In this document: positions 8,485 to 17,339 of the stretch, piece by piece | Numbering within the stretch: position 1 is the stretch's first letter | Layout of the letters: every line of letters begins with the position of its first letter | Assembly: GCA_026984915.1 (NCBI GenBank) | Contig: JALSRG010000111.1 | Coordinates: forward strand, 1-49,460 | Origin: Marinosulfonomonas sp. | GTDB lineage: Bacteria > Pseudomonadota > Alphaproteobacteria > Rhodobacterales > Rhodobacteraceae | DNA: 49,460 nt | Reading direction: 5' to 3' | The notes under the pieces: generated by a model | Database searches by the model: none | Told to the model about the DNA's origin: nothing | The model's input: only the letters and a program-made list of their open reading frames with translations | Program-made: the position numbers and the translations under genes

Positions 8485-8987
8485 AAGTGACTGTATTTGT
8501 AATAAGTATTCTTGCCACCCCGCTTTGGGCTGATGAGGGCATGGTTGAACGCTATGGTCCCTTGCTGACCCAATGCTATGCGCAGGCTGCGGATGCTGCG
8601 GCGATGAAAGAGTGCATCGGCCTGATGTCGGGCAACTGCATGGCGCGCGAGGAACAGGGCAAAACCACATATGGCATGGCAACCTGCACCGCCTCCGAGA
8701 CCGAGGTTTGGGACAGGTTTCTGAATGACGAATACCGCCAGACGATGGCGAATATGAAGGCGCTGGACAAGGACGACGAAGAATTGTTCCCCGAATTTGC
8801 CAACCGTGCCGATGCGTTGAAGAAGGCACAGCGGGCCTGGCTGGTCTACCGCGATGCGGCCTGTGATCTGGAATATGCAATGCCCGGGGCGGGGTCCCTC
8901 CGGCAGTTGACCGGAACGGGCTGTGTGATGCAGATGACGGCCGAGCGCACGATCGAATTGAAGCAGATGCGGGAGATTGAACAATGA
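8481..8987 (+). CDS. Exported LprI-like protein (DUF1311), copy 1
   Basis: A 168-residue predicted periplasmic protein. The signal peptide is [17 protein letters not shown]. The mature part has the LprI/DUF1311 hallmark near the C-terminus, [16 protein letters not shown], and six cysteines (32, 45, 53, 69 and two near the end) that could form three disulfides. Family members are annotated by similarity to a mycobacterial lysozyme-inhibitor lipoprotein, but most have no tested function. GTG start with four-base overlap with the ivd stop and GGGAG upstream, so it is coupled to ivd. The next gene is a paralogue. Its role in a leucine operon is unknown. It may simply be carried along in the transcript. 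Confidence 0.82.
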   Translation: MKVTVFVISILATPLWADEGMVERYGPLLTQCYAQAADAAAMKECIGLMSGNCMAREEQGKTTYGMATCTASETEVWDRFLNDEYRQTMANMKALDKDDEELFPEFANRADALKKAQRAWLVYRDAACDLEYAMPGAGSLRQLTGTGCVMQMTAERTIELKQMREIEQ

Positions 8988-9493
8988 CGAAAAACGGCTG
9001 GATATACGTTTTGGGAATACTGCTGATTTCGGGGGCCGCAAATGCGCAGGAACTGGTGTTTTCGATGCAGGCCACGGATGCCTGTATTGCCGACAGGGGG
9101 CACGAAGGGGCGGCGGAGCAATGCATCGGGGAATCCGCCAATCTTTGCATGGAGCGCACCGATGGCGGGCAAAGCACTGCCGGAATGGTTGCCTGCATGG
9201 GGGCCGAGCTTGAGGCGTGGGATAAGCGATTGAACACAGCCTATGCCGAACTGATGGCGCGGGAAAAGGCGGAAGACAAGGAAATGGCCGATCTGGGGTC
9301 GGCCGCGCCAAAACAGTCACCGGCTTTGCTGGACATGCAGCGCAAATGGATCGCCTATCGTGATGCCCGTTGTGACTATATCGGCGCGCAATGGGGTGGC
9401 GGGAGCGGCACAGGGCCGGCCGTGCAGGGCTGCCATATGGTGATGACAGGCAAACAGGCGCTGTTCCTGCAACAGATGCTGACGGATTACTGA
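8984..9493 (+). CDS. Exported LprI-like protein (DUF1311), copy 2
   Basis: A 169-residue paralogue of the preceding gene, overlapping it by four bases (ATGA). It has a signal peptide (hydrophobic [17 protein letters not shown], cleavage probably before QELVF). The C-terminal motif [16 protein letters not shown] matches the conserved W-x-x-YRDAxC of the family. The six-cysteine layout follows copy 1 (34, 47, 55, 71 and two late ones), and the late loop is Gly-rich. The two proteins have clearly diverged, so the duplication is not recent. A function in the periplasm, perhaps binding another protein, is inferred from the family only. Confidence 0.8.
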   Translation: MTKNGWIYVLGILLISGAANAQELVFSMQATDACIADRGHEGAAEQCIGESANLCMERTDGGQSTAGMVACMGAELEAWDKRLNTAYAELMAREKAEDKEMADLGSAAPKQSPALLDMQRKWIAYRDARCDYIGAQWGGGSGTGPAVQGCHMVMTGKQALFLQQMLTDY

Positions 9494-9500
9494 GGGTATA

Positions 9501-11114
9501 ATGGCGAAACTGAACAGCACGGCACTGCCGTCCTCCGAAACCTTCCAGACCAACCGCGAGGGGCATCTAAAGGCTCTGGCGGTGATCCGCGAGGCGGCGG
9601 CTTTGGCGGCGGCGGGCGGCGGGGAACGGTCGCGTGCGCGGCATCTGTCGCGGGGCAAGATGTTGCCGCGCGAGAGGGTGGCAAACCTGCTGGATGCGGG
9701 GTCGCCTTTCTTGGAAATCGGCGCGACGGCGGCGCATGGCATGTATGATGGCGCGGCCCCCTGTGCCGGTGTGATCGCCGGTGTCGGGCAGGTGCACGGG
9801 CGCGACGTGATGGTGGTGTGCAATGACGCCACCGTCAAGGGCGGCACCTATTATCCGATGACGGTGAAAAAGCACCTGCGCGCGCAGGAGATTGCCGAGG
9901 AATGCAACCTGCCCTGCGTCTATCTGGTTGATAGCGGCGGGGCGAACCTGCCCAATCAGGACGAGGTCTTTCCCGACCGCGACCATTTCGGGCGGATTTT
10001 CTATAATCAGGCGCGGATGTCTGCTGCGGGCATTGCCCAGATCGCCGTGGTGATGGGGTCTTGCACGGCGGGCGGGGCCTATGTGCCGGCGATGTCGGAT
10101 GTGTCGATTATCGTCAAGGAACAAGGCACGATCTTTCTGGCGGGACCGCCGCTCGTGAAGGCCGCGACCGGCGAGGTTGTTACCGCCGAGGATCTGGGCG
10201 GCGGGGATGTGCATACGCGCCTGTCCGGTGTTGCGGACTATCTGGCCGAGGATGATACCCACGCGCTGGCGCTGGCGCGGGAAGCGGTGCGCAATCTGAA
10301 CGGCGGCGGCGGGGTGAACCCCGCCCTACGGATGGTTGCCCCCGAGGAGCCGGCCTATGACGCGGAGGAATTGTTGGGGGTGGTGCCGGCTGATTTGCGC
10401 ACGCCTTATGACATTCGCGAGGTGATCGCCCGGGTGGTGGACGGCAGCCGGTTTGACGAATTCAAGGCACGCTTTGGCGAAACGCTGGTGACGGGGTTTG
10501 CGCATCTGAAAGGCATCCCCGTCGGGATCATCGCCAACAACGGCGTGCTGTTTTCCGAAGCCGCCCAGAAGGGCGCGCATTTTGTCGAACTGTGCAGCCA
10601 GCGCAATATCCCCCTGATATTCCTGCAAAATATCACCGGTTTCATGGTGGGCCGGAAATATGAAAACGAGGGCATCGCGCGGCACGGGGCCAAGCTGGTG
10701 ACGGCGGTGGCAACCACCAATGTGCCCAAGGTGACGATGGTGATCGGCGGCAGTTTTGGCGCGGGCAACTACGGCATGGCCGGTCGGGCCTATCAGCCGC
10801 GGTTCATGTGGTCCTGGCCCAACAGCCGGATTTCAGTGATGGGTGGCGAGCAGGCGGCGGGGGTTCTGGCCACGGTGAAACGCGATGCGATCGAGCGGAA
10901 TGGCGGCGAATGGTCGGTTGAGGATGAGGCGGCGTTCAAGCAGCCAACGATTGATATGTTCGAGGCGCAGAGCCATCCGCTCTATGCCTCGGCGCGCCTG
11001 TGGGACGACGGGGTGATTGACCCGCGCAAGACGCGCGATGTGTTGTGGCTGAGCTTGCGAGCCGCACTGAATGCACCGATTGAGGAAACGAAGTTCGGGG
11101 TGTTTCGGATGTGA
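9501..11114 (+). CDS. mccB: Methylcrotonyl-CoA carboxylase, beta (carboxyltransferase) subunit
   Basis: Carboxyltransferase half of the biotin enzyme that turns 3-methylcrotonyl-CoA into 3-methylglutaconyl-CoA. The protein is 537 residues, the usual size. It begins with the N-terminal segment typical of MccB (…FQTNREGHL…) and [13 protein letters not shown]. The two crotonase-like halves contain [28 protein letters not shown] and, in the second half, [25 protein letters not shown] (quoted here as family landmarks [11 protein letters not shown] and [15 protein letters not shown]). The latter is the acyl-CoA/biotin pocket. These residues favour methylcrotonyl- over propionyl-CoA carboxylase, and the ivd, HMG-CoA lyase and hydratase neighbours confirm it. 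The partner subunit mccA lies 1.7 kb downstream rather than adjacent. Confidence 0.94.
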   Translation: MAKLNSTALPSSETFQTNREGHLKALAVIREAAALAAAGGGERSRARHLSRGKMLPRERVANLLDAGSPFLEIGATAAHGMYDGAAPCAGVIAGVGQVHGRDVMVVCNDATVKGGTYYPMTVKKHLRAQEIAEECNLPCVYLVDSGGANLPNQDEVFPDRDHFGRIFYNQARMSAAGIAQIAVVMGSCTAGGAYVPAMSDVSIIVKEQGTIFLAGPPLVKAATGEVVTAEDLGGGDVHTRLSGVADYLAEDDTHALALAREAVRNLNGGGGVNPALRMVAPEEPAYDAEELLGVVPADLRTPYDIREVIARVVDGSRFDEFKARFGETLVTGFAHLKGIPVGIIANNGVLFSEAAQKGAHFVELCSQRNIPLIFLQNITGFMVGRKYENEGIARHGAKLVTAVATTNVPKVTMVIGGSFGAGNYGMAGRAYQPRFMWSWPNSRISVMGGEQAAGVLATVKRDAIERNGGEWSVEDEAAFKQPTIDMFEAQSHPLYASARLWDDGVIDPRKTRDVLWLSLRAALNAPIEETKFGVFRM

Positions 11115-11184
11115 ATCTGGCCGGTATGGAAAGGGTATGGAAAGCATATGGATTTCGTATGGCTGAGGAGCAGAAGGATTTCAT

Positions 11185-11214
11185 GCCTCCGGCGGGGATA
11201 TTTGAGGAACAAAG
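11185..11214 (+). promoter_or_regulatory. GC-rich leader element with Shine-Dalgarno before the flavoprotein gene
   Basis: The 100 bases between mccB and the next gene end in GCCTCCGGCGGGG, then ATATTTGAGGAACAAAG and the ATG. CCTC and GGGG can fold over CGGC, and GAGGAA (11204-11209) is the ribosome site five bases from the start. I recall this 'cctccggcggg-tattt-gaa' block recurring before many Rhodobacterales genes, but cannot check it here. Just upstream, 11121-11150 contains the direct repeat GGTATGGAAA twice and a third TATGG. Confidence 0.45.
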
Positions 11215-12180
11215 ATGATCCGGACACGGCTGACAGCGCGTTATCATCTGACCCACCCGATCCTGTCGGCACCAATGGCGCTTGCCTCGGGCGGGGCTTT
11301 GGCGGCGGCGGTGAGCCGGGCGGGTGGCCTCGGGTTCATTGGCGGGGCCTATGGCGATGCGGCCTGGATCATGCGGGCGTTTCAGGAGGCCGGCGGGGCA
11401 CGGGTTGGCTGTGGATTTATTACATGGAAGCTGGCCGAGACCCCGGAGTTGTTGACACGGGTTCTGGAGCGCAGGCCAGCAGCCCTGTTTTTGTCGTTTG
11501 GTGATCCGGCCCCCTTTGCCGACCAGATCGCGACGGCGGGTGTCCCGCTGATCTGTCAGGTGCAGACATTGCGCGACGCACAGCATGCGGCGGATGTCGG
11601 CGCAGATGTGATTGTGGCACAAGGGGCCGAGGCCGGCGGGCATGGCGAGAAACGCGCGACGATGACGCTGGTGCCTGAAGTGGCCGACTGGCTGGCGGTT
11701 CATGCGCCGGATGTGCTGTTGCTGGCCGCGGGCGGCATTGCGGACGGGCGCGGTTTGGCGGCCAGTCTGATGCTGGGGGCGGACGGGGTTCTGGTTGGTT
11801 CACGCCTGTGGGCCAGTACCGAAAGTCTGGCGCATCCCGAGATGGTGAAGGCGGCGATTGCCGCAACGGGGGATGATACGATCCGCTCAACCGTGATGGA
11901 TGTGGCGCGGGGCCTGAACTGGCCCGCGCGCTATACGGCGCGGGTTTTGAAGAATGCGTTTACGGACCGCTGGCACGATGATCCGGGCGGGTTGTTGCGG
12001 CTGGCCGAGACCGAGGCCGCGCGTTGGTCGGCCGCCTGGGAGGCGGGAGACGTCGAGGTGGCCAATACCTTTGTCGGGGAAGTGGCGGGGTTGATCCGCG
12101 GGTGCGAGCCGGCGGGAGAGATTGTCAGGGCTATGGCCACCGAGGCCGAGGCCTTGTTGCAGGGGTTCAGTGGCGCATGA
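11215..12180 (+). CDS. NAD(P)H-dependent flavin oxidoreductase, nitronate monooxygenase family
   Basis: A 321-residue TIM-barrel FMN protein of the nitronate monooxygenase/2-nitropropane dioxygenase family. It starts with TARYHLTHPILSAPMALASGGALAAAVSRAGGLGFIGG, where the family's first strand PI(L)xAPM and the GGLGxI(G/A) loop are visible in order. Later it shows VIVAQGAEAGGHGEK, the FMN-binding QGxEAGGH motif with the usual catalytic His, then LLAAGGIADGRGLAASLMLGADGVLVGSRL (AAGGIADGRG and GADGVLVGSR), the phosphate-binding end. The true substrate of such genes is generally unknown. Its place in the leucine operon suggests a link to acyl-CoA or nitro-acid metabolism, but that is a guess. ATG with GAGGAA five bases upstream. 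Confidence 0.85.
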   Translation: MIRTRLTARYHLTHPILSAPMALASGGALAAAVSRAGGLGFIGGAYGDAAWIMRAFQEAGGARVGCGFITWKLAETPELLTRVLERRPAALFLSFGDPAPFADQIATAGVPLICQVQTLRDAQHAADVGADVIVAQGAEAGGHGEKRATMTLVPEVADWLAVHAPDVLLLAAGGIADGRGLAASLMLGADGVLVGSRLWASTESLAHPEMVKAAIAATGDDTIRSTVMDVARGLNWPARYTARVLKNAFTDRWHDDPGGLLRLAETEAARWSAAWEAGDVEVANTFVGEVAGLIRGCEPAGEIVRAMATEAEALLQGFSGA

Positions 12181-12226
12181 CAGCGAGAGCAGGAACCAGC
12201 CCGGAGCGGGGCAGACGGGGGCTGCG

Positions 12227-12760
12227 ATGAGGTGGCGTGGGCGCAGGAATTTACGTGTTGTGCACCGCCGCCCCGAACGGTGGGACATGGGGGTGCCGCG
12301 TGGGCGACGCAAAGGACGGTTCAACAGGTTTGACAGGAAAGTCGGGCTGTTCGGGCTTTTGATATTTGTACTCTGGTTCGGGCCTTTGCTGGCTATCGCC
12401 GTCAAAGGCTGGCTTCAAAAGACTGAAGGATGCCGGATTGTCGGTGTTGTTGACGGGGATACGGTGCGGATGATTTGCCCGGCCTCTGGCTATGAACGGG
12501 GACGGCTGCTGGGTTTTGACACGCCTGAGATGAAGGCGCGCTGTCCGTCAGAACTCTACCGGGCCATCAGGGCGACTTATTTCCTGAAATGGCAGTTGCT
12601 GAAGGCGGGTAAAATCAGCGCCCTGCCCAGAGATCATGACCGCTATGGCCGGCGGCTGGTGTTTGTTGTGGTTGATGGTCGGCCGTTGAGTGACGTGATG
12701 ATAGAGGCTGGTATGGCGCGGCCATATGCCGGGGGCAAGCGGCGCGGATGGTGCAGCTGA
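12227..12760 (+). CDS. Membrane-anchored thermonuclease-like (SNase) protein
   Basis: A 177-residue protein with a very basic N-terminus (residues 1-38), one transmembrane helix (about 41-63, LFGLLIFVLWFGPLLAIAV) and a staphylococcal-nuclease fold. The catalytic set is present: D76 in VVDGDTVRM, R93 in GRLLGFDTPE, D98 and E101 of the same motif, and a later Arg in DRYGRRLVFV. The ARPYAGGKRRGWC end is typical of exported SNase proteins. The nuclease domain should lie in the periplasm by the positive-inside rule. The ATG at 12227 is one of several possible starts. The frame continues upstream through the previous gene, and a later ATG (Met21) also works. Why it lies inside a leucine operon is unclear. 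Confidence 0.78.
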   Translation: MRWRGRRNLRVVHRRPERWDMGVPRGRRKGRFNRFDRKVGLFGLLIFVLWFGPLLAIAVKGWLQKTEGCRIVGVVDGDTVRMICPASGYERGRLLGFDTPEMKARCPSELYRAIRATYFLKWQLLKAGKISALPRDHDRYGRRLVFVVVDGRPLSDVMIEAGMARPYAGGKRRGWCS

Positions 12761-12784
12761 TGACGGATGATCGGGAGAAAACGG

Positions 12785-14728
12785 ATGTTCACTAAAATAC
12801 TGATCGCGAACCGGGGTGAGATTGCCTGCCGGATAATCGAGAGCGCGCAGCGCCTGGGTGTGGCGACGGTGGCGGTTTATTCGGATGCGGATGCGCGGGC
12901 CAAACATGTGGCGATGGCGGATGAGGCGGTGCATATCGGTGGTCCGGCCCCGGCCGACAGTTATCTGCGCGGGGATGTGATTATCGCGACCGCGCTGGAA
13001 ACGGGCGCGCAGGCGATTCATCCGGGCTATGGTTTCTTGTCTGAAAACCCTGATTTTGTCGCCGCGGTCGAGACGGCGGGGCTGGTGTTTATCGGCCCGT
13101 CGGCACAGGCGATCCGCGCCATGGGGCTGAAGGATGCGGCCAAGGCGCTGATGCACAGGGCCGGGGTGCCGGTGGTGCCGGGCTATCACGGCAGCAATCA
13201 GGATGATGCGCATCTGGCCGGGGCGGCGGACGCGATTGGCTATCCGGTCCTGATCAAGGCGGTTGCCGGCGGTGGTGGCAAGGGCATGCGGCTGGTTGAG
13301 GGGGCTGATGCGTTCCGGCAGGCGTTGGATTCAGCGCGTAGCGAGGCCAAAAATGCCTTTGGCAACAGCGATGTGCTGGTTGAAAAATACATCCGGAAAC
13401 CGCGGCATATCGAGGTTCAGATTTTCGGGGACGGGCAACGGGCGGTACATCTGTATGAGCGCGACTGTTCGTTGCAGCGCCGGCATCAGAAGGTGATGGA
13501 AGAGGCTCCGGCACCGGGTATGACACCTGAAATGCGCGCGGCCATGGGGGCGGCGGCGGTGCAGGCGGCCGAGGCGATCAGCTATAGTGGCGCCGGTACG
13601 GTGGAGTTTATCGTCGATGCGTCCGACGGGCTGCGCCCGGACGGGTTCTGGTTCATGGAAATGAACACACGTTTGCAGGTGGAACATCCGGTGACCGAGG
13701 CGGTGACCGGCATTGATCTGGTGGAATGGCAGTTGCGGGTGGCGGCGGGAGAGCCACTGCCTTTGACGCAGGACGACATCACGCTGAGGGGCCATGCGTT
13801 CGAGGCCCGGCTCTATGCCGAGGATGTGCCGGCGGGGTTCTTGCCGGCCACCGGCACATTGGAGCATCTGGCCTTTGCGCCGGGTGTGCGGGTGGATAGC
13901 GGTGTGCGCCCGGGTGATGTGATTTCACCCTATTACGACCCGATGATTGCCAAGATCGTAACGCAGGGTCCGACGCGCGATATTGCCTTGGCGCGTCTGC
14001 GTCGCGCGCTGGCGAAAACCCGGGTGGCCGGCTGTGTCACCAACCTTGCGTTTCTGTCGGCCCTGACCCGGCATGCGGGTCTTGTTGCGGGCGATGTGGA
14101 TACGGATCTGATCGGGCGGGATCTGGCCGGGTTGACGCAACCGCAGGCGCCGGACACGGCTTTGCTGGCGCTGGCGGCAATTGGCGTTGCCGGGCTGATG
14201 AAGCCACCGGCACCGGAGCAGGGCTTTGCCCTGTGGCAGCCGTTGCGCCATACGGTTGGTTTTGAGGTCGACGGTGCGGTGATGACGGCCGGTTTGCAGG
14301 TCAGATCGCCCGGGCATGTACTGGTGGGGCTGGGGGATCTGCGTTATGACTGTGTTCGGGCAGCGGGCGGGACCTGGATGGTTGATGGTGTCAAGGTCGG
14401 AGCCGAGGTTGTCGAAACGCGTGAGGGAGTTTGTGTTTTCGGGCCGCAGACCGTTTGTGTGCGGGCCATTGATCCGCTGGAGCGGGACAGTTCTGCCGCC
14501 GGGGACGGCAACCTGATCGAGGCGCCGATGCCCGGACTGGTCAAGGCCATGTTTGCCCGGCCGGGCCAGGCGGTGCACAAAGGCGATCGTCTGGCCATCC
14601 TGGAGGCGATGAAGATGGAGCACGCCCTGCTGGCGGCGCGGGATGGGGTGGTGGCCGAGGTGTTGGTGAGGGAAGGTGACCAGGTCGAGGCCGGGGCGGC
14701 GCTGATCCGGCTGGAAGAGACAACTTGA
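12785..14728 (+). CDS. mccA: Methylcrotonyl-CoA carboxylase, alpha (biotin) subunit
   Basis: Biotin carboxylase plus biotin carrier half of 3-methylcrotonyl-CoA carboxylase, 647 residues. The N-terminal biotin carboxylase domain begins MFTKILIANRGEIACRII. The ATP-grasp loop is AVAGGGGKGMRLV near 160, and the catalytic region shows MEMNTRLQVEHPVTE. A linker and a BT-like region follow, and the carrier domain at the end holds EAMKMEH with biotinyl Lys at K610. The ATG at 12785 is chosen over the in-frame ATG at 12767 because it matches the family start and has GGGAG seven bases upstream. The biotin ligase gene birA is about 21 kb downstream. The pairing with mccB is inferred from the operon and the length. 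Confidence 0.94.
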   Translation: MFTKILIANRGEIACRIIESAQRLGVATVAVYSDADARAKHVAMADEAVHIGGPAPADSYLRGDVIIATALETGAQAIHPGYGFLSENPDFVAAVETAGLVFIGPSAQAIRAMGLKDAAKALMHRAGVPVVPGYHGSNQDDAHLAGAADAIGYPVLIKAVAGGGGKGMRLVEGADAFRQALDSARSEAKNAFGNSDVLVEKYIRKPRHIEVQIFGDGQRAVHLYERDCSLQRRHQKVMEEAPAPGMTPEMRAAMGAAAVQAAEAISYSGAGTVEFIVDASDGLRPDGFWFMEMNTRLQVEHPVTEAVTGIDLVEWQLRVAAGEPLPLTQDDITLRGHAFEARLYAEDVPAGFLPATGTLEHLAFAPGVRVDSGVRPGDVISPYYDPMIAKIVTQGPTRDIALARLRRALAKTRVAGCVTNLAFLSALTRHAGLVAGDVDTDLIGRDLAGLTQPQAPDTALLALAAIGVAGLMKPPAPEQGFALWQPLRHTVGFEVDGAVMTAGLQVRSPGHVLVGLGDLRYDCVRAAGGTWMVDGVKVGAEVVETREGVCVFGPQTVCVRAIDPLERDSSAAGDGNLIEAPMPGLVKAMFARPGQAVHKGDRLAILEAMKMEHALLAARDGVVAEVLVREGDQVEAGAALIRLEETT

Positions 14729-14822
14729 TGGAGGCCCTGCGGGCCGCTGCATGTCTCGGCCCCGCCGGGGGGCCTCGGGCGGTCTGCGGTGCGGATGTTT
14801 TGGCCATTTGGAAGGACAGGCG

Positions 14823-15491
14823 ATGATTACCTTGCATCATGTGGCGCAGGCCCGCAGTTTCCGCATTCTCTGGCTGCTTGAGGAAATGGGGCTGGAATAC
14901 CGGTTGCGGCACTGGAATTTTTTCGACAAGTCGCTGCGCAGTGATGAATTTCGCGCGTTGTCGCCGGCGGCCCGGGTTCCGGCGCTGGAGATTGACGGGC
15001 AGGTGTTGTTTGAATCCGGTGCGATCATCGAATACCTGCTGGAAACGCGGCCGCATCTGGGGCTGTTGCGCCCGCCGGGTGACGCCGAGCGGGCCGCATG
15101 GCTGCAATGGCTGCATTTTGCCGAAACCATCGGCCAGCATCTGGCCAACCTGACCCAGCATCATATTGCCCTGCGTGAGGAGTGGATGCGCTCACCAACC
15201 GTGATGCGGCTGGAGGCCCGGCGGCTTGAGAAGGTTCTGGAGGTTGTGGAACGCAGCGTGGCCGGGCATGACTGGCTGTTGCCAAGCGGGTTTACGGCGG
15301 TGGATGTGGCGGTGGGCTATGGTGTGGTGATCGCGCGCCGTTTCGTGCCGCCGCGCCTGTTGCCGGCGCTTGACGGGTACTATCGGCGCATTGCCGCGCG
15401 CCCCGCTTACCGGCGGGCACTGGCGCAAGATGGTGAAAGCATGATTTATACAAGAGACTTCTATCCGCCCCCCGAGGAGACGCAGCCATGA
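14823..15491 (+). CDS. Glutathione S-transferase family protein
   Basis: A 222-residue cytosolic GST-fold protein. The N-terminal thioredoxin-like domain has ARSFRILWLLEEMGLEYRL, then the cis-Pro and glutathione-binding turn in ARVPALEIDGQVLFESGAIIEYL (VPALEIDG and FESGAI, with the conserved Glu-Ser). An all-helical C-terminal domain follows, ending in the substrate-side helices with FTAVDVAVGYGVV, equivalent to the N-capping box. The start at 14823 follows AAGGAC and begins at the conserved first strand. An upstream in-frame ATG would add 24 unconserved residues. It could detoxify reactive acyl-CoA by-products, but no direct evidence points to a substrate. The 3' end overlaps the lyase gene by four bases. 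Confidence 0.86.
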   Translation: MITLHHVAQARSFRILWLLEEMGLEYRLRHWNFFDKSLRSDEFRALSPAARVPALEIDGQVLFESGAIIEYLLETRPHLGLLRPPGDAERAAWLQWLHFAETIGQHLANLTQHHIALREEWMRSPTVMRLEARRLEKVLEVVERSVAGHDWLLPSGFTAVDVAVGYGVVIARRFVPPRLLPALDGYYRRIAARPAYRRALAQDGESMIYTRDFYPPPEETQP

Positions 15492-16366
15492 AAGGGACCG
15501 CCATGAAAGAGCAAGTGGAAATCTTTGAGGTCGGGCCGCGCGACGGTTTGCAGAACGAGACGCGGCTTATTCCGGTTGCGGAAAAGATCGCGCTGATTGA
15601 CGCGCTGTCGGATGTCGGGTTTCAGCATATCGAGGTGGCCAGTTTTGTTTCACCGAAATGGGTGCCGCAGATGGCGGACAGTGACGCGGTGCTGGCCGGG
15701 ATCAGCCGCAAACCGGGCCTGGCCTATACGGCACTGGTGCCGAACATGCAGGGGTATGAGGCGGCGATTGCCGCGGGTGTTGACGAGGTCGCCATTTTCG
15801 CCTCGGCCTCGGAAGGGTTCAGCCAGAAGAACATCAATTGCAGCATCGCCGAGAGTTTCGAGCGGTTTGCGCCGATTCTGGCTGCGGCGCGACATGCGGA
15901 TATTCCGGTACGCGGTTATGTGTCCTGCGTGACGGATTGCCCCTATGACGGGCCTGTGGCGCCGGATGCGGTGGCCAGGGTTGCGGCGGATTTGTTTGCG
16001 GCGGGGTGTTATGAGATTTCGTTGGGCGACACGCTGGGCAAGGCCACGCCGGACAGTGTGGCGCGCATGCTGATTGCCGTGTTGAAAGAGGTGCCCGCCC
16101 ACCGGCTGGCCGGGCATTTCCATGATACCGAAGGCCGGGCAATTGCCAATATTGATGCCTCGCTGGCGCTGGGGTTGCGGGTTTTTGATACAGCGGCCGG
16201 TGGATTGGGGGGCTGCCCCTATGCTCCCGGTGCGGCCGGCAATGTCGCCACCGAAGCCGTGGCGGCGCATCTGGCGGCCCTGGGGTTTGAAACCGGGCTG
16301 GATACAACAAAGCTGGAAGCGGCGGCAGAACTGGCCCGCCGGATGAGGATTGGCGGCGATGTTTGA
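15488..16366 (+). CDS. mvaB: Hydroxymethylglutaryl-CoA lyase
   Basis: Cleaves 3-hydroxy-3-methylglutaryl-CoA to acetyl-CoA and acetoacetate, the last step of leucine degradation. A metal-dependent TIM barrel of 292 residues: EVGPRDGLQNE near residue 13 (metal Asp and catalytic Arg), EVASFVSPKWVPQMAD, and the HMG-CoA lyase signature GGLGGCPYAPGAAGNVATE near 237-255, which holds the catalytic Cys. HFHDTEG supplies metal-binding His residues. Two in-frame ATGs (15488 and 15503) each have a purine-rich site. The first overlaps the GST stop (ATGA) and is used here, so the first five residues are uncertain. The literature also calls this gene liuE. Confidence 0.95.
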   Translation: MKGTAMKEQVEIFEVGPRDGLQNETRLIPVAEKIALIDALSDVGFQHIEVASFVSPKWVPQMADSDAVLAGISRKPGLAYTALVPNMQGYEAAIAAGVDEVAIFASASEGFSQKNINCSIAESFERFAPILAAARHADIPVRGYVSCVTDCPYDGPVAPDAVARVAADLFAAGCYEISLGDTLGKATPDSVARMLIAVLKEVPAHRLAGHFHDTEGRAIANIDASLALGLRVFDTAAGGLGGCPYAPGAAGNVATEAVAAHLAALGFETGLDTTKLEAAAELARRMRIGGDV

Positions 16367-17150
16367 AACACTTGAGGTGAAAACCGATGCGCGCGGGGTG
16401 GCGTTGCTGACCCTGAACCGACCGGACAAGCACAATGCCCTTTCCGCGCTGATGATTGACGAGTTGACCAGGGCGGCCGCACAGTTGGGCCAGGACCCGG
16501 GCGTGCGGGTGGTGGTGCTGACCGGGGCGGGGCGCAGTTTTTGCGCTGGTGGTGATCTGGGCTGGATGCAGCAGCAAATGCAGGCGGACCCGGCAACGCG
16601 GGCCAGCGGGGCCCGCAAGCTGGCAGAGATGCTGCAGGCGCTCAACAGCCTGCCAAAACCGCTGATCGGCCGCATTCAGGGCCAGGCCTTTGGCGGCGGG
16701 ATCGGCATGATGAGCGTTTGCGACGCGGCCATTGGCGTTGCGGGTGCACGATTCGGGCTGACGGAAACGCGGCTGGGGCTGATCCCGGCCACCATCGGCC
16801 CCTATGTGGTGGCCCGCATGGGCGAGGCCAAAGCGCGCCGGGTTTTCATGTCGGCGCGGGTGTTTGGCGCGGATGAGGCGGTTGATCTGGGCCTGCTGGC
16901 ACGCGCTGTTGCGCCTGGGGATCTGGACGCGGCCGTTACAGCGCAGGTTACCCCGTATCTGGCCTGTGCCCCCGGAGCGGTTGCCCGGGCCAAGGCGCTG
17001 GTGCGCAAACTGGGGCCGGTGATTGACGAGACTGTGATCGACCATACGATTGCCGCCCTGACCGCGTGCTGGGAAGGGGGCGAGGCGCGCGAGGGAATCG
17101 CCGCGTTTTTCGAAAAACGCCCGCCGCGATGGGCCGACAAGGGGTCGTGA
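16359..17150 (+). CDS. liuC: Enoyl-CoA hydratase family, probable methylglutaconyl-CoA hydratase
   Basis: Crotonase-fold hydratase of 263 residues, expected to convert 3-methylglutaconyl-CoA to HMG-CoA. LNRPDKHNALS opens the fold, RSFCAGGDLGWM near 60-71 is the first half of the oxyanion hole, and QGQAFGGGIGMMSVCDAAIG near 108-127 the second. ETRLGLIPATIGPYVVARMG carries the usual catalytic-region residues. The specific substrate is assigned by context: this is the only hydratase in an operon containing the steps before and after it. The ATG overlaps the lyase gene by eight bases. The operon ends here. No clear intrinsic terminator is visible before the nuo promoter region. Confidence 0.88.
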   Translation: MFETLEVKTDARGVALLTLNRPDKHNALSALMIDELTRAAAQLGQDPGVRVVVLTGAGRSFCAGGDLGWMQQQMQADPATRASGARKLAEMLQALNSLPKPLIGRIQGQAFGGGIGMMSVCDAAIGVAGARFGLTETRLGLIPATIGPYVVARMGEAKARRVFMSARVFGADEAVDLGLLARAVAPGDLDAAVTAQVTPYLACAPGAVARAKALVRKLGPVIDETVIDHTIAALTACWEGGEAREGIAAFFEKRPPRWADKGS

Positions 17151-17339
17151 TCCGCAAAACCCGGTCAGGGGTGTGGAATTCAGCACACCATTGCATACAT
17201 TTTTTCGCTATACGGCCGACAATGCGCATTTTGGGGCATGCCTTGTGTTGACCCCCTCATGAGGCAGGTTTAAACCCCAATGAAAGACAACGCCCCCATG
17301 ACCACGGGGCGCGAAAAATAAAAAGGGAAGGAGCCAACC
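17151..17339 (+). promoter_or_regulatory. nuo operon promoter and leader
   Basis: TTGACC at 17248-17253 is the best -35, and the AT-rich GTTTAAAC around 17269-17275 is a possible though poor -10. The 10-base palindrome CCTCATGAGG (17255-17264) lies between them and could be a regulator site. In the leader, CGCCCC (17291-17296) pairs with GGGGCG (17306-17311). A strong GGAAGGAG (17325-17332) precedes the TTG start of nuoA. No known operator consensus (FNR, RegA) was recognised. Confidence 0.5.

Noticed and set aside
15834-17186. 450-codon minus-strand frame opposite the HMG-CoA lyase and hydratase genes
   Set aside because: Antisense shadow of two solid genes. The peptide is Pro/His/Arg-rich without any recognisable motif.
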